A DNA stretch of 64,000 nt, taken from Pedosphaera sp. Its GTDB lineage: Bacteria > Verrucomicrobiota > Verrucomicrobiia > Limisphaerales > UBA9464. Of this stretch, positions 39,511 to 48,882 are shown piece after piece (position 1 is the first letter of the stretch; each line of letters begins with the position of its first letter). The stretch covers positions 59,215-123,214 of the forward strand of contig SIBK01000005.1 of the NCBI GenBank assembly GCA_009695205.1. Reading direction: 5' to 3'. The position numbers and the translations under genes are program-made. The notes beneath the pieces are model-generated. The model was not told where the DNA came from, made no database searches, and saw only the letters and a list, made by a program, of their open reading frames with translations.

Positions 39511-40386
39511 TCATTCAATATTTTGAGCCTGCTCACGGAACCGCTCCAATTCCGTTTTCATCAAGACGACCTCCGCAGAAATGGCCCCGTCATTCGCCTT
39601 GGAGCCAATGGTGTTGATTTCGCGGTTCATCTCCTGAGCAAGAAAATCGAGTTTTCGGCCCACGGGCTCGGTAGCCATGCAGGCATCTTCGAACTGGAGG
39701 AAATGGCTTTCAAGACGGGTCAATTCCTCCGCGATATCGGAGCGGTCCGCGAAGAACACCACTTCGCGCACCACCCGCTCGTCCTCAGCTGAAATGTTTT
39801 CGATGCCGGCCGCGCGGATCCGTTGAAGGAGTTGCTCGCGGAAACGATTTGCGACCGTGGGCGCCAGGCTTGTGAGCCGGCGGGTGGATGTCCGGAGCAA
39901 CCGGATCCGTTCCGCTAGGTCCTTCGCGAGCTGTGATCCCTCGCGTTCGCGGCTCCTGACAAAAACATCAAGCGCCTGCTTGAGCGCCTCTTCCACCACC
40001 GGCCAGACCGCCGAGACGTCTGCGCTTGCGGTGTCCGTTTGCATCACCCCGGGGCAGCGGGCCAGCAGGTCCAGGGTAAGTGGAGTCGTTAAGTTCAATT
40101 CGCGACCCAAGGCCGCGAATTCCTCGGCATAGGCCCGCGCGACGGAGCGGTTAATGCGCGATGCCGTTATGGGTGTCTCGCCCTCCCATTGAATACGCAC
40201 ATCGCACCGACCGCGTGCAACCAGGGGACTGATCATCCCTCGCACCCGGTCTTCAAGGCTCGCGAGCTCATCCGGGATCGCCGCGACGATTTCCGCCTGT
40301 TTACGGTTGACCGCACGGAGTTCGACGGTGGCCCTGCCAACGTCGGTTGGGTAACTGCTGGCCCCGTGGCCAGTCATAGATCGCAT
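39511..40386 (-). CDS. YicC/YloC family endoribonuclease
   Basis: MRSMTGHGAS, ELRAVNRKQ, KLDFLAQEMNREINTIGSKAND. Confidence 0.93.
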   Translation of the reverse strand: MRSMTGHGASSYPTDVGRATVELRAVNRKQAEIVAAIPDELASLEDRVRGMISPLVARGRCDVRIQWEGETPITASRINRSVARAYAEEFAALGRELNLTTPLTLDLLARCPGVMQTDTASADVSAVWPVVEEALKQALDVFVRSREREGSQLAKDLAERIRLLRTSTRRLTSLAPTVANRFREQLLQRIRAAGIENISAEDERVVREVVFFADRSDIAEELTRLESHFLQFEDACMATEPVGRKLDFLAQEMNREINTIGSKANDGAISAEVVLMKTELERFREQAQNIE

Positions 40387-40615
40387 GGTGGAAATGTGGG
40401 TGAGCATGGAGTAGAGGCCAATCCTTTTTAGGGTGTTGGTTAGGTGTTGGATGGGTGTCGCACGAGCCGTGTCCGCCGAATTCCGCAGTTCAGAACGTGA
40501 GTTTGAAAGGCGGGATCTTGGACGAACCCCCTTTGTCACGATAAACTACGATCAAAAAACGCCTTGATTTGGCCCAAAATTGAGGCAAACAGAAAATCTC
40601 CAAAAACCGCTTGTC

Positions 40616-40664
40616 ACCACAACCTGTAGTGGTACGGTGCCGATCCGTACCCAATGGATAGGGT
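40616..40664. promoter_or_regulatory. paired NrdR-box-like palindromes upstream of nrdJ
   Basis: CCACAACCTGTAGTGG (40617-40632) and ACCCAATGGATAGGGT (40649-40664) share CnCAA-N5-TAGnG; centres are 32 bp apart. Confidence 0.55.
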
Positions 40665-40811
40665 TAGAAGCCAACCTGAAAGTAGTGGCTTGCATCCCGT
40701 TTATTGGGGATGAGCCGTGCCGTCTGAAGACACGCGCTAAGTTCAAGTTTTTGCACCAACTGAGCTACCGAATTTATCTGCCAGTCCCGAAACGTAACCC
40801 GTTCTTGCCCC

Positions 40812-43800
40812 ATGATCGACGCCCGTGACACTGAGGTCGCAGCCGGCCCCGCCGCCGCTGCCGGCCGTTCCACCCGCCCCGCCGCCACACTCCGCCCTAC
40901 CGGTGCCCCGTCCGCGGGGAAACCGTCCGCGGGGAAACCGTCCGCGGGGAAACCGTCCGCGGGGAAGAATCGAGACCGTTTGAAGCTGGAACGGGTCTTC
41001 AGCGATGCAACGGTGAAGCCATTCGACCAGATTGACTGGGAGCGCCGCACGGCTGAGATCACGGACGATGCCGGGAAGGTCATTTTTAAGCAGGAGGGAG
41101 TTGAGGTTCCTAAATTCTGGTCCCAGCTGGCCACGAAGGTTGTTTGCTCAAAGTATTTCTATGGGGACCCCCAGAAACCCGGCGAGCGCGAGCAGTCCGT
41201 CAAGCAATTGATCCATCGAGTGAGTCGAACGATAGCCGATTGGGCTGTGGCGGACGGCTATTTCAGCAAGGAGGACGGGGAGCTGTTTTACGACGAGTTG
41301 ACGTGGTTGTCCGTGAATCAATACGGGGCCTTTAATTCGCCGGTTTGGTTTAATGTCGGCCTCTATCATCAGTACGGCGTCGGCAAGAATCAATCGCGCG
41401 GCAACTGGTACTGCAACCCGGAAACGCGCGTGGCGCAGCGTGCATCGACGCAGTACGAGTATCCGCAGGGCAGCGCGTGTTTTATTCAGTCCGTCAGCGA
41501 CGGTATGGAGAGCATCATGGAGTTGGCGTACTCGGAGGCAATGCTGTTCAAGTACGGGTCGGGCACCGGGACCGACCTTTCGCCCATCCGAAGTGCGAAG
41601 GAAAAGCTTTCCGGCGGCGGCCGGCCGAGCGGCCCGATGAGCTTTCTCAAGGTGTATGACCAGGTCGCCAACGTCGTGAAGTCCGGAGGCAAAACACGCC
41701 GGGCCGCCAAAATGAACACCATCCGTGACTGGCATGGAGACATTGAGGAGTTCATTACGGCAAAGATGAAGGAGGAACGGAAGGCCTGGGCGCTCATGGA
41801 GCAGGGCTACGACGGCTCGTTTAACGGCGAGGCCTACGGCTCCGTGATGTACCAGAATGAAAACTTGTCCGTCCGAGTCTCGGACGAATTTATGCAGGCC
41901 ACCCTTAATGGTGGGGACTGGAACACGCGGTCGATCACCACGGGGCAGGTATTGGAGACTAAGAACGCCTCGGAACTGCTGGATCTGGTGGCGGAAGGCA
42001 CCTGGGTCTGTGGTGATCCGGGGCTTCAGTATGACGGTGCGATTCAGACATGGCATACCTGCAAGGGCACCGAGCCGATTCATTCCACGAATCCGTGCTC
42101 CGAGTACGTCTTTCTCAACAACACTGCCTGCAATTTGGCTTCGCTCAACCTGATGAAATTCAAGCGAGCAGACGGCTCGTTTGATGTCACTCGATTTAAG
42201 GCTGCGGTGCGCATCTATATCACGGCACAGGAAATTCTGGTCGATAATGCGAGCTATCCCACTAAAGTCATTGCCGAGAATTCACACATATTCCGCACGC
42301 TCGGATTGGGATATGCAAATCTAGGGTCTCTCATCATGAGCTACGGCCTTCCGTACGATTCGAATGAAGGCCGGGCTCTGGCCGGAGCCATCACGGCCAT
42401 TATGACGGGTCATGCTTACGAGCAGTCCGCCGAGATCGCCGCGATCATGGAGCCGTTTTCGGGATACCGGGATTCCCGGTGTTCGGGTGTGGAGCGCCCG
42501 GAGCAGCCGGACAATGTGGAGTCGATGCTCGGGGTCATTCGGTTGCATCGGGACGCGGTGGAACAGATCCAACCCTCGCGTGAATTCCACTATTTGAAAG
42601 ACGAGGCACGCAAATGCTGGGATATCGCCCTCCAGCGGGGCCTCGAATCCGGCTACCGCAATGCTCAGGTTACCGTGCTGGCGCCGACCGGCACGATTGC
42701 GTTTCTCATGGACTGCGACACCACCGGAGTGGAGCCCGATATTGCGCTCGTCAAGTATAAGTTGCTGGCAGGTGGCGGTATGTTGAAGATGGTGAATCGC
42801 ACGGTTCCCGAAGCGTTGCGACGGCTCGGGTATTCCGAGAGTGAAATCCTGGGCATCGAGAAACACATCGAGATCCATGACACCATTGAGAATGTCGATG
42901 GCGGCAAGGGGGTCATCATTCCCAGTGGTCTGAAGTCGGAACATCTGGCGGTTTTCGATTGCGCCTTCAAGGCTCACAAGGGTCAACGGAGCATTCACTA
43001 CAAGGCGCATCTTGGCATGATGGCTGCCGCCCAACCCTTTATCTCCGGGGCAATCTCGAAGACCGTGAACATGCCCAACGAGGCGACGGCCCAGGACATT
43101 CGGAGTGCGTATGTCGATGCTTGGAAACTCGGCCTCAAGTGCGTCGCAATTTATCGCGATGGCTCCAAGCGCAGCCAACCGTTGAATACGAAGAAAACCA
43201 GCGAAGGGGGCGGTAAGACAACTCCGGACACCGCGGCTGTATTCCTCGAGAACCGGGTCCTTGAACTCGAGGCGGAACTCGCCCGGGTTAAGGCGCAGGG
43301 TGAACAACCTCTGCGCCGACGCCTGCCCGACACACGCGCTGCGATCAATCACAAGTTCGAGATTGCAGGCCATGAGGGCTACATGACCGTCGGGCTTTTC
43401 AATGATGGGCAGCCGGGCGAGTTGTTTGTCACCATGGCAAAGGAGGGAAGCACTATCGGCGGCCTGATGGACACCATTGGAGCACTTACCAGCATGTCTC
43501 TTCAGTACGGCGTCCCGCTGGAAAGTCTTGTGCGGAAGTTTTCTCATCAGCGATTCGAGCCGAGTGGTTTCACTAAGAATCCCGACATTCGGAATGCCTC
43601 ATCGGTGATCGATTATGTCTTCCGTTGGATGGCCGTGCAGTTCGTCGCGGGATACCGCGAGGCAAATTCTCCGGGCGGTGTCACAGCCGGCGTGCTCGAA
43701 TCGGCTGCCCTAATCGACGAACTTAAAAAAAAATTGAACCGACCCGTGTCCGAACTGCCGCGGTCGGATGAAAACGGCACGGACTTCATCCTCAAAAGCC

Positions 43801-44000
43801 CCATGACATCAACGGTCGCTAACCTGCGGGAGGGCCCGAGTTCTCCTGTGAGCGGGCGGACGATGTCGTCGTCATTGCTGACGAGTACGTTTCAAAATCA
43901 GGGAGATGCCCCGAGTTGCCCTCACTGCGGGCACATCACTGTTCGGAACGGCGCCTGTTACAAATGCCTGAATTGCGGTGAAAGTCTTGGCTGTTCCTAG
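40812..44000 (+). CDS. nrdJ: vitamin B12-dependent (class II) ribonucleotide reductase
   Basis: Full-length class II RNR; GNWYCNPETRVAQRASTQYEYPQGSACFIQSV, NPCSEYVFLNNTACNLASLNL, C-terminal CPHCGHITVRNGACYKCLNCG. Confidence 0.95.
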   Translation: MIDARDTEVAAGPAAAAGRSTRPAATLRPTGAPSAGKPSAGKPSAGKPSAGKNRDRLKLERVFSDATVKPFDQIDWERRTAEITDDAGKVIFKQEGVEVPKFWSQLATKVVCSKYFYGDPQKPGEREQSVKQLIHRVSRTIADWAVADGYFSKEDGELFYDELTWLSVNQYGAFNSPVWFNVGLYHQYGVGKNQSRGNWYCNPETRVAQRASTQYEYPQGSACFIQSVSDGMESIMELAYSEAMLFKYGSGTGTDLSPIRSAKEKLSGGGRPSGPMSFLKVYDQVANVVKSGGKTRRAAKMNTIRDWHGDIEEFITAKMKEERKAWALMEQGYDGSFNGEAYGSVMYQNENLSVRVSDEFMQATLNGGDWNTRSITTGQVLETKNASELLDLVAEGTWVCGDPGLQYDGAIQTWHTCKGTEPIHSTNPCSEYVFLNNTACNLASLNLMKFKRADGSFDVTRFKAAVRIYITAQEILVDNASYPTKVIAENSHIFRTLGLGYANLGSLIMSYGLPYDSNEGRALAGAITAIMTGHAYEQSAEIAAIMEPFSGYRDSRCSGVERPEQPDNVESMLGVIRLHRDAVEQIQPSREFHYLKDEARKCWDIALQRGLESGYRNAQVTVLAPTGTIAFLMDCDTTGVEPDIALVKYKLLAGGGMLKMVNRTVPEALRRLGYSESEILGIEKHIEIHDTIENVDGGKGVIIPSGLKSEHLAVFDCAFKAHKGQRSIHYKAHLGMMAAAQPFISGAISKTVNMPNEATAQDIRSAYVDAWKLGLKCVAIYRDGSKRSQPLNTKKTSEGGGKTTPDTAAVFLENRVLELEAELARVKAQGEQPLRRRLPDTRAAINHKFEIAGHEGYMTVGLFNDGQPGELFVTMAKEGSTIGGLMDTIGALTSMSLQYGVPLESLVRKFSHQRFEPSGFTKNPDIRNASSVIDYVFRWMAVQFVAGYREANSPGGVTAGVLESAALIDELKKKLNRPVSELPRSDENGTDFILKSPMTSTVANLREGPSSPVSGRTMSSSLLTSTFQNQGDAPSCPHCGHITVRNGACYKCLNCGESLGCS
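40908..40965 (+). repeat. 15-bp tandem repeat (about 4 units) encoding PSAGK repeats in NrdJ N-terminus
   Basis: aaccgtccgcgggga repeated at 40921-40935, 40936-40950, 40951-40965, with a partial first unit. Confidence 0.95.
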
Positions 44001-44189
44001 GGCTCGGAGAGACCATCGCCACTCAGCGAATGACCCGGCTCAGAAGGCTCCACTCCTTTTCGACCAACCTAACACTTTCCGTTCCTACAATCTTGCAAAC
44101 AGGCTCGGCCCCCCTTAAACAACAGTTGCTTCTTGCAACAGAGTCCGCAGTTCGGGGTAAACTTAAAATTAAAATATCTTATTAACGTC

Positions 44190-45221
44190 ATGGCTAACGC
44201 TTTTCATGCATCCATCGAAGGGGCTCAGCACGGTGCGAAGTCCCTGGCCCAATTCCTGAACTACGCCAAGGCGTCTGGAGCCGCTGGCGCTCAGCCGAGC
44301 AGCTACATGCTCGGGAACGGGAAAGGCGGATTCAAATCGATCAAGGAGATTCGCGAGACCTTTGATTCGCGGGGTCTGCGCCTGGATGGCGTTTCATCCC
44401 ATTGTCCTTTCTGGGTGCATACGTCAATCTGGACTGGCACGAAATCGGGGAATCCGTTCATTTCGCCGGATGTCCTAAAACTGTCTCCGGAGAAGATCGA
44501 GAAATGGCATGAAGATTACCTGCTCAAGCTGATGGATTTAATTGCTGAGCTTGGGCTGAAGGTTGTTCCCATGTTTTGGGGCGTAGCTTTTGGATGGGAA
44601 GTGGCGTCGGGGTATCCCTGGGGTTTTTGGAGCGGCGCGGGATTTGACCTGATCAAGGAGGGCCAGGAAAGGTTCGTCAAAAAAACCGCGAAGTTGCGGA
44701 ATCATGCGCGGAAGCTGGGGCTTTACCTCTGCCATGAGATCCACCCGGGCACGGGTGCGATGTGTGGGGACGACTTCAATATGCTGGTCAGCATCTGTGA
44801 CGGCGACAAATGTCTCGGTGTGAATGCCGATCCGTCGCATTGCTGGGAAGGAGAGCCGTGGGAGACGCGTTTTGAAAAGGTGGGATCCCGGATTTATGCC
44901 GCTCACGTGAAGAATTTCGTCATTCGAAAGGGATTCCCCTTGAGGGCCATGGAGCCAAACTGGACCAAGCGTGGCATGCAGTTCACGGATCTGCCGAGCG
45001 GAGACCTCAATATGCAACGGTATGGCGAGCTGTTGCTGAACTCAGGTTATGCGCAGCGCTATTGCAAGCTTCACAACTGCCCGAGCGCTCCCTTGGTTGT
45101 CGAGGCGGAGTCGGCCCATAAGGATCTCGAGTGGACAAGCGCAAACGGAGTTCGCTACGTGCGCGACCATATGTGTTGGCCGGCGGCAGCCGGCAGTTTC
45201 GAAGACGGCATGGGCGCCTGA
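44190..45221 (+). CDS. sugar phosphate isomerase/epimerase (TIM barrel)
   Basis: LGLKVVPMFWGVAFGW, LGLYLCHEIHPGTGAMCGDDF, GVNADPSHCWEGEPW. Confidence 0.85.
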   Translation: MANAFHASIEGAQHGAKSLAQFLNYAKASGAAGAQPSSYMLGNGKGGFKSIKEIRETFDSRGLRLDGVSSHCPFWVHTSIWTGTKSGNPFISPDVLKLSPEKIEKWHEDYLLKLMDLIAELGLKVVPMFWGVAFGWEVASGYPWGFWSGAGFDLIKEGQERFVKKTAKLRNHARKLGLYLCHEIHPGTGAMCGDDFNMLVSICDGDKCLGVNADPSHCWEGEPWETRFEKVGSRIYAAHVKNFVIRKGFPLRAMEPNWTKRGMQFTDLPSGDLNMQRYGELLLNSGYAQRYCKLHNCPSAPLVVEAESAHKDLEWTSANGVRYVRDHMCWPAAAGSFEDGMGA

Positions 45222-45223
45222 TC

Positions 45224-45715
45224 ATGGATGCCCTCCACGCCCCTTGGAGAATTGACTACATCCTTGGACCCAAGGATCCGACGCGTGATCAGTCGCTCTT
45301 CACCCGGCTGGGCCAGTCGAACGCCGATGAGGAAAATTACATCCTCGGACGAGGCCGAACTTGCTATGCGGTGCTCAATGCGTACCCCTACAGTGCCGGG
45401 CATCTAATGGTGGTTCCGTATCGGCAGACGGCAGATTGGAACGATCTTGATGACTCCGAGTTGCTGGAGCTAATGCAATGGGTCCGCCGCTGTCAGAATG
45501 CTCTCAAGAGGGCGTTGAAACCAGACGGGTTTAACATCGGAGTGAACTTGGGCCGGGTGGCGGGCGCCGGCATTGTCGAACATCTCCACATTCATGTCGT
45601 CCCGCGATGGACGGGCGATGTCAACTTCATGCCGGTTATTGCCGACACGTCCATCGTTCCGGAAGCCCTTCGGACGACAGCGGCGAAGATACGGGCGTGT
45701 CTTGAGATTTCTTGA
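45224..45715 (+). CDS. HIT family protein
   Basis: NAYPYSAGHLMVVPYR, GIVEHLHIHVVPRW histidine triad. Confidence 0.92.
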   Translation: MDALHAPWRIDYILGPKDPTRDQSLFTRLGQSNADEENYILGRGRTCYAVLNAYPYSAGHLMVVPYRQTADWNDLDDSELLELMQWVRRCQNALKRALKPDGFNIGVNLGRVAGAGIVEHLHIHVVPRWTGDVNFMPVIADTSIVPEALRTTAAKIRACLEIS

Positions 45716-45774
45716 ATTGAGATCACCAGTGATCCGGCTTTCTTTTTCCGCCAATTCCGTATCCTTTTTGCCCC

Positions 45775-46746
45775 ATGACGACGGAGACCTTGCATTACGA
45801 GTCCGCTCGCGCTGCTCAGCAATTGTTCAACAATGATGAGAAGAACCTGCGGTTGTTGGAGATCGAGTTGGGGGTAAAGGCCGTCACCCGCGATGGTTGG
45901 ATTCGCCTTGAGGGAGCAGCCGACGGGGTGAGCCTGGCGAAGACGGTGTTCCAGTTCTTGGAGAAGAGTATGCAGGAAGGAGTCGCGCCGAGGACCCGGG
46001 AATTTGCCCATGCGGTGGACGTCGCAAAGCACGATGGTACGGAGGCTCTGGAGGCCCTTTTCAATAGCCGAATTCACACGTCTTCCAAGAAGCCGACAGT
46101 CACGCCGAAAACCGCTGGGCAGCAGCGCTACGTGGCCGCAATCCGCGAACACGATGTAACTTTTGGGATCGGTCCGGCGGGCACCGGGAAGACGTATCTT
46201 GCCATGGCGATGGCGGTGGCCGCTCTTAAGGACGGTAAAGTGAGCCGAATCATTCTGACCCGGCCCGCGGTCGAAGCCGGAGAGGCATTGGGGTTTCTGC
46301 CCGGGGACCTTCAGCAAAAGCTGGATCCCTACCTGCGGCCGCTGCATGACGCGCTCCACGACATGATGCCGGCGGATGAGATGGAGCGAAACATGGAGCG
46401 CGGTGTCATTGAGATCGCTCCGCTCGCCTACATGCGCGGCAGGACGCTGAACCAGGCGTTTATCATTCTTGATGAGGCGCAAAATACGACGACCGAACAG
46501 ATGTTGATGTTTCTCACGCGACTGGGGTTCGGCTCCAAGGTGGTCGTGACGGGAGATCCGACTCAGATTGATCTTCCGCCCCAGAAACGTTCGGGGATTA
46601 TCGAAGCGATCCGAGCACTCGATCAGGTGGAGGGAATTGCCCTGGTGCAATTCGAGAAGCGAGATGTTGTGCGACATCCTCTTGTCCAGCGGATTGTGGG
46701 CGCATACGAACGGCATCGAGGGACCAGCAATTCTCATTTGCAATGA
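45775..46746 (+). CDS. PhoH family protein
   Basis: FGIGPAGTGKTYLAMAMAV, RPAVEAGEALGFLPGDLQQKLDPYLRPL, ILDEAQNTT. Confidence 0.95.
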   Translation: MTTETLHYESARAAQQLFNNDEKNLRLLEIELGVKAVTRDGWIRLEGAADGVSLAKTVFQFLEKSMQEGVAPRTREFAHAVDVAKHDGTEALEALFNSRIHTSSKKPTVTPKTAGQQRYVAAIREHDVTFGIGPAGTGKTYLAMAMAVAALKDGKVSRIILTRPAVEAGEALGFLPGDLQQKLDPYLRPLHDALHDMMPADEMERNMERGVIEIAPLAYMRGRTLNQAFIILDEAQNTTTEQMLMFLTRLGFGSKVVVTGDPTQIDLPPQKRSGIIEAIRALDQVEGIALVQFEKRDVVRHPLVQRIVGAYERHRGTSNSHLQ

Positions 46747-47276
46747 CGAACCCTAGAATTGATGGCCCGGCCATGGGGGCGGCAATCGTCTGGGTTTCCA
46801 ACCGGCAGCGATATCGGCCGGTCAATGGTCGCACAATCCAGCGACTGGCTGAGGAAACACTCCGGAAGCTTTCAGCAACCGGTGAGATTGGAATCCACCT
46901 CGTGACATCGAAACGTATGGCATCGGTGAACGAGCAATACCTCCGGCATACAGGATCCACCGACGTCATCACGTTTGACCACGGATCGACGCCCGGGCAT
47001 TTGCATGGCGAACTATTCATCTGCGTCGTAGAAGCGGTGGACCAGGCGCGAGAATTTCGAACCACCTGGCGGCAGGAACTCGTCCGATACGTGATCCACG
47101 GTCTGCTGCATCTATGCAGTTTCGATGATCTTGAGCCTGTGAAACGCCGCCGCATGAAGCGGGTGGAGAATCGCCTCGTGCGCTGGTGGGAAAGCGGCCA
47201 CAGAACGCGATCGCAAGGCGTCGTCAGCCCCAGCCTGGCAAGGCGACGCCGACGAAAGTTGCCGAGCCGTGGATGA
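46743..47276 (+). CDS. ybeY: endoribonuclease YbeY (16S rRNA maturation)
   Basis: LRHTGSTDVITFDH, HGLLHLCSFDD; downstream of PhoH with 4-nt overlap. Confidence 0.85.
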   Translation: MTNPRIDGPAMGAAIVWVSNRQRYRPVNGRTIQRLAEETLRKLSATGEIGIHLVTSKRMASVNEQYLRHTGSTDVITFDHGSTPGHLHGELFICVVEAVDQAREFRTTWRQELVRYVIHGLLHLCSFDDLEPVKRRRMKRVENRLVRWWESGHRTRSQGVVSPSLARRRRRKLPSRG

Positions 47277-47952
47277 ATCCGCGCATGGTGTCGTGCTTCG
47301 CACCCGGCCTCTCACGGAGACGAGTCTGGTGGTGCACTGGTTAACAGTAGCGCATGGGCGGGTGGTGACTGTGGCCAAGGGGGCGCGCAAGCCTAAATCC
47401 CCTTTCGCCGGGAAAATGGATTTTGGGGTGGAGGCGGATTTCACGTTTGTCCGGAGTCGCCGATCTCAACTCCACATCGTGCGAGAGGTGATGGTCACTG
47501 CCCGGCACGGCGGGTTGGCGGCTGACCTCGGCCAGCTACAACAGGCGGCCTATGCGGTCCATTTTGTTGAACTCATCACGGAGACCGATTTTCCCATGCC
47601 AGAGGTGTGTGAATTATTCCTGGGTTTGCTGCAGTACCTTGCACACGTGCCGCCTCAGCCGCGGACGATCTTTGCGTTTGAACTGAAGCTGCTGGCGCTT
47701 CAGGGATTGGAGCCGGATACGGACGATGACTCCGTGCCTCAGCCCGTTCGCGACTTGATGGCGCAGCTGCTGAATTCAACGTGGGCTGATTTGAAATCCT
47801 TGAAACCCTCGGCGCCGGTGGTTCGACAACTCAGGCAATTCCTCCACGAATTCATCGTTCAACACTGCCAGCGCCTTCCGAAAGGGCGTGCCGAAGCCTT
47901 GGCCGCCGGAGCACCATCGGCCCGCACGGTACACCCAGCCGACAATCTTTAA
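47269..47952 (+). CDS. recO: DNA repair protein RecO
   Basis: GVVLRTRPLTETSLVVHWLT...GRVVTVAKGARKPKSPFAGKMDFGVEADFTF. Confidence 0.88.
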   Translation: MDESAHGVVLRTRPLTETSLVVHWLTVAHGRVVTVAKGARKPKSPFAGKMDFGVEADFTFVRSRRSQLHIVREVMVTARHGGLAADLGQLQQAAYAVHFVELITETDFPMPEVCELFLGLLQYLAHVPPQPRTIFAFELKLLALQGLEPDTDDDSVPQPVRDLMAQLLNSTWADLKSLKPSAPVVRQLRQFLHEFIVQHCQRLPKGRAEALAAGAPSARTVHPADNL

Positions 47953-47960
47953 TTCCGAGC

Positions 47961-48584
47961 CTATCGGAGCGCCCAGCCTGTGATGGACACCACGTGGCAA
48001 AGGCTGCCGGAGAGGACCATGAGATGCCATGCCGTATGGCGAAACGGCAGATGCCCACGAACGAAGAACAGAACGCCACTCGTGTAGCAGAGGCCTCCAG
48101 CCGCAAGCCAGATGAGGCCGGGGATTGGCAGCCTCTGCAGTAAGGGTACGGTGGCAATGAGAGCAAGCCACCCCATGACGAGATAGAGAACCAGGGAAGC
48201 CTTGGGCAAGCGAAACCCGATGCTTATTTTCATTGCAAGCCCCACGGCAGCCAGTCCCCAGACCAGCCCGAATAGGCTCCAGCCCCAAGGTCCCTTCAGG
48301 GTCACCAAGCAGAAGTGAGTGTAAGTGCCCGCGATAAGAAGATAGATGGCGCTGTGGTCTACAACCCGAGCCAGCCGCTTCCCCGGTCCTGGGTGAAGAA
48401 CGTCGTACACCGTTGATGCCGTGTATAGTGCCATCAACGTCGTCCCGAAGAGCAAGGCCCCAACCACTGCCCGAGTGGACCCGTGGAGGGAGGCTATCGC
48501 GAGCATGCGTATCAGCGCTGCAGCTCAGAGGACCACCCCGATTGCGTGAGTCAACGCATTCGCAACTTCCTCCCGCCGGGAAGG
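47961..48584 (-). pseudogene. hemolysin III/YqfA-like membrane protein with in-frame TGA (48525-48527) in N-terminal region
   Basis: Minus-strand frame reads EEVANALTHAIGVVL*AAALIRMLAIASLHGSTRAVVGALLFGTTLMALYTASTVYDVL...; intact ORF from ATG 48506 covers the remainder. Confidence 0.6.
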
Positions 48585-48882
48585 CTCCTCCGAAGCAGAT
48601 CCATGTGCGGAGATAACGAGACCATGCTAGCACGGCTGCCTCGTCGCGTCAGCCTCATTTCAAATCCAGAAGACCCGTGCCATATCAGTAACCGCAGACG
48701 GCTCAATTTCGAAGTCCTCTTCGTCGATCCCGCAGGTTTCGGGGTTGCGGTCGGTGAGATGAGCGATCCGGCCTCCTCCATCAATCCCATGGATCACCCA
48801 CGAATCGAGCGATTGCCATCGCCAACTGAGGTTGCGCCCGCTCGTTCTCGACACTTCACTCCTCCTCCAGTAGGTTCCCCTC

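Noticed and set aside
40753-40770. tRNA D-arm-like string on the minus strand (CGGTAGCTCAGTTGGTGC)
   Set aside because: No matching acceptor stem, anticodon arm or T-arm (no GGTTCGA) could be assembled downstream; likely chance similarity or a relic.
42321-43547. 408-aa antisense ORF opposite nrdJ
   Set aside because: Lies entirely inside the strongly supported nrdJ gene; shadow ORF from GC-rich codon usage.
30762-48584. Stop-codon reassignment to explain the TAG and TGA interruptions
   Set aside because: Two different stop codons are involved and many intact genes in the window terminate normally; mutation or sequence error is simpler.
47776-48633. 285-aa minus-strand ORF overlapping the hemolysin III-like gene
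   Set aside because: Wrong frame; low-complexity composition without conserved motifs, whereas the 47961-48506 frame is clearly conserved.
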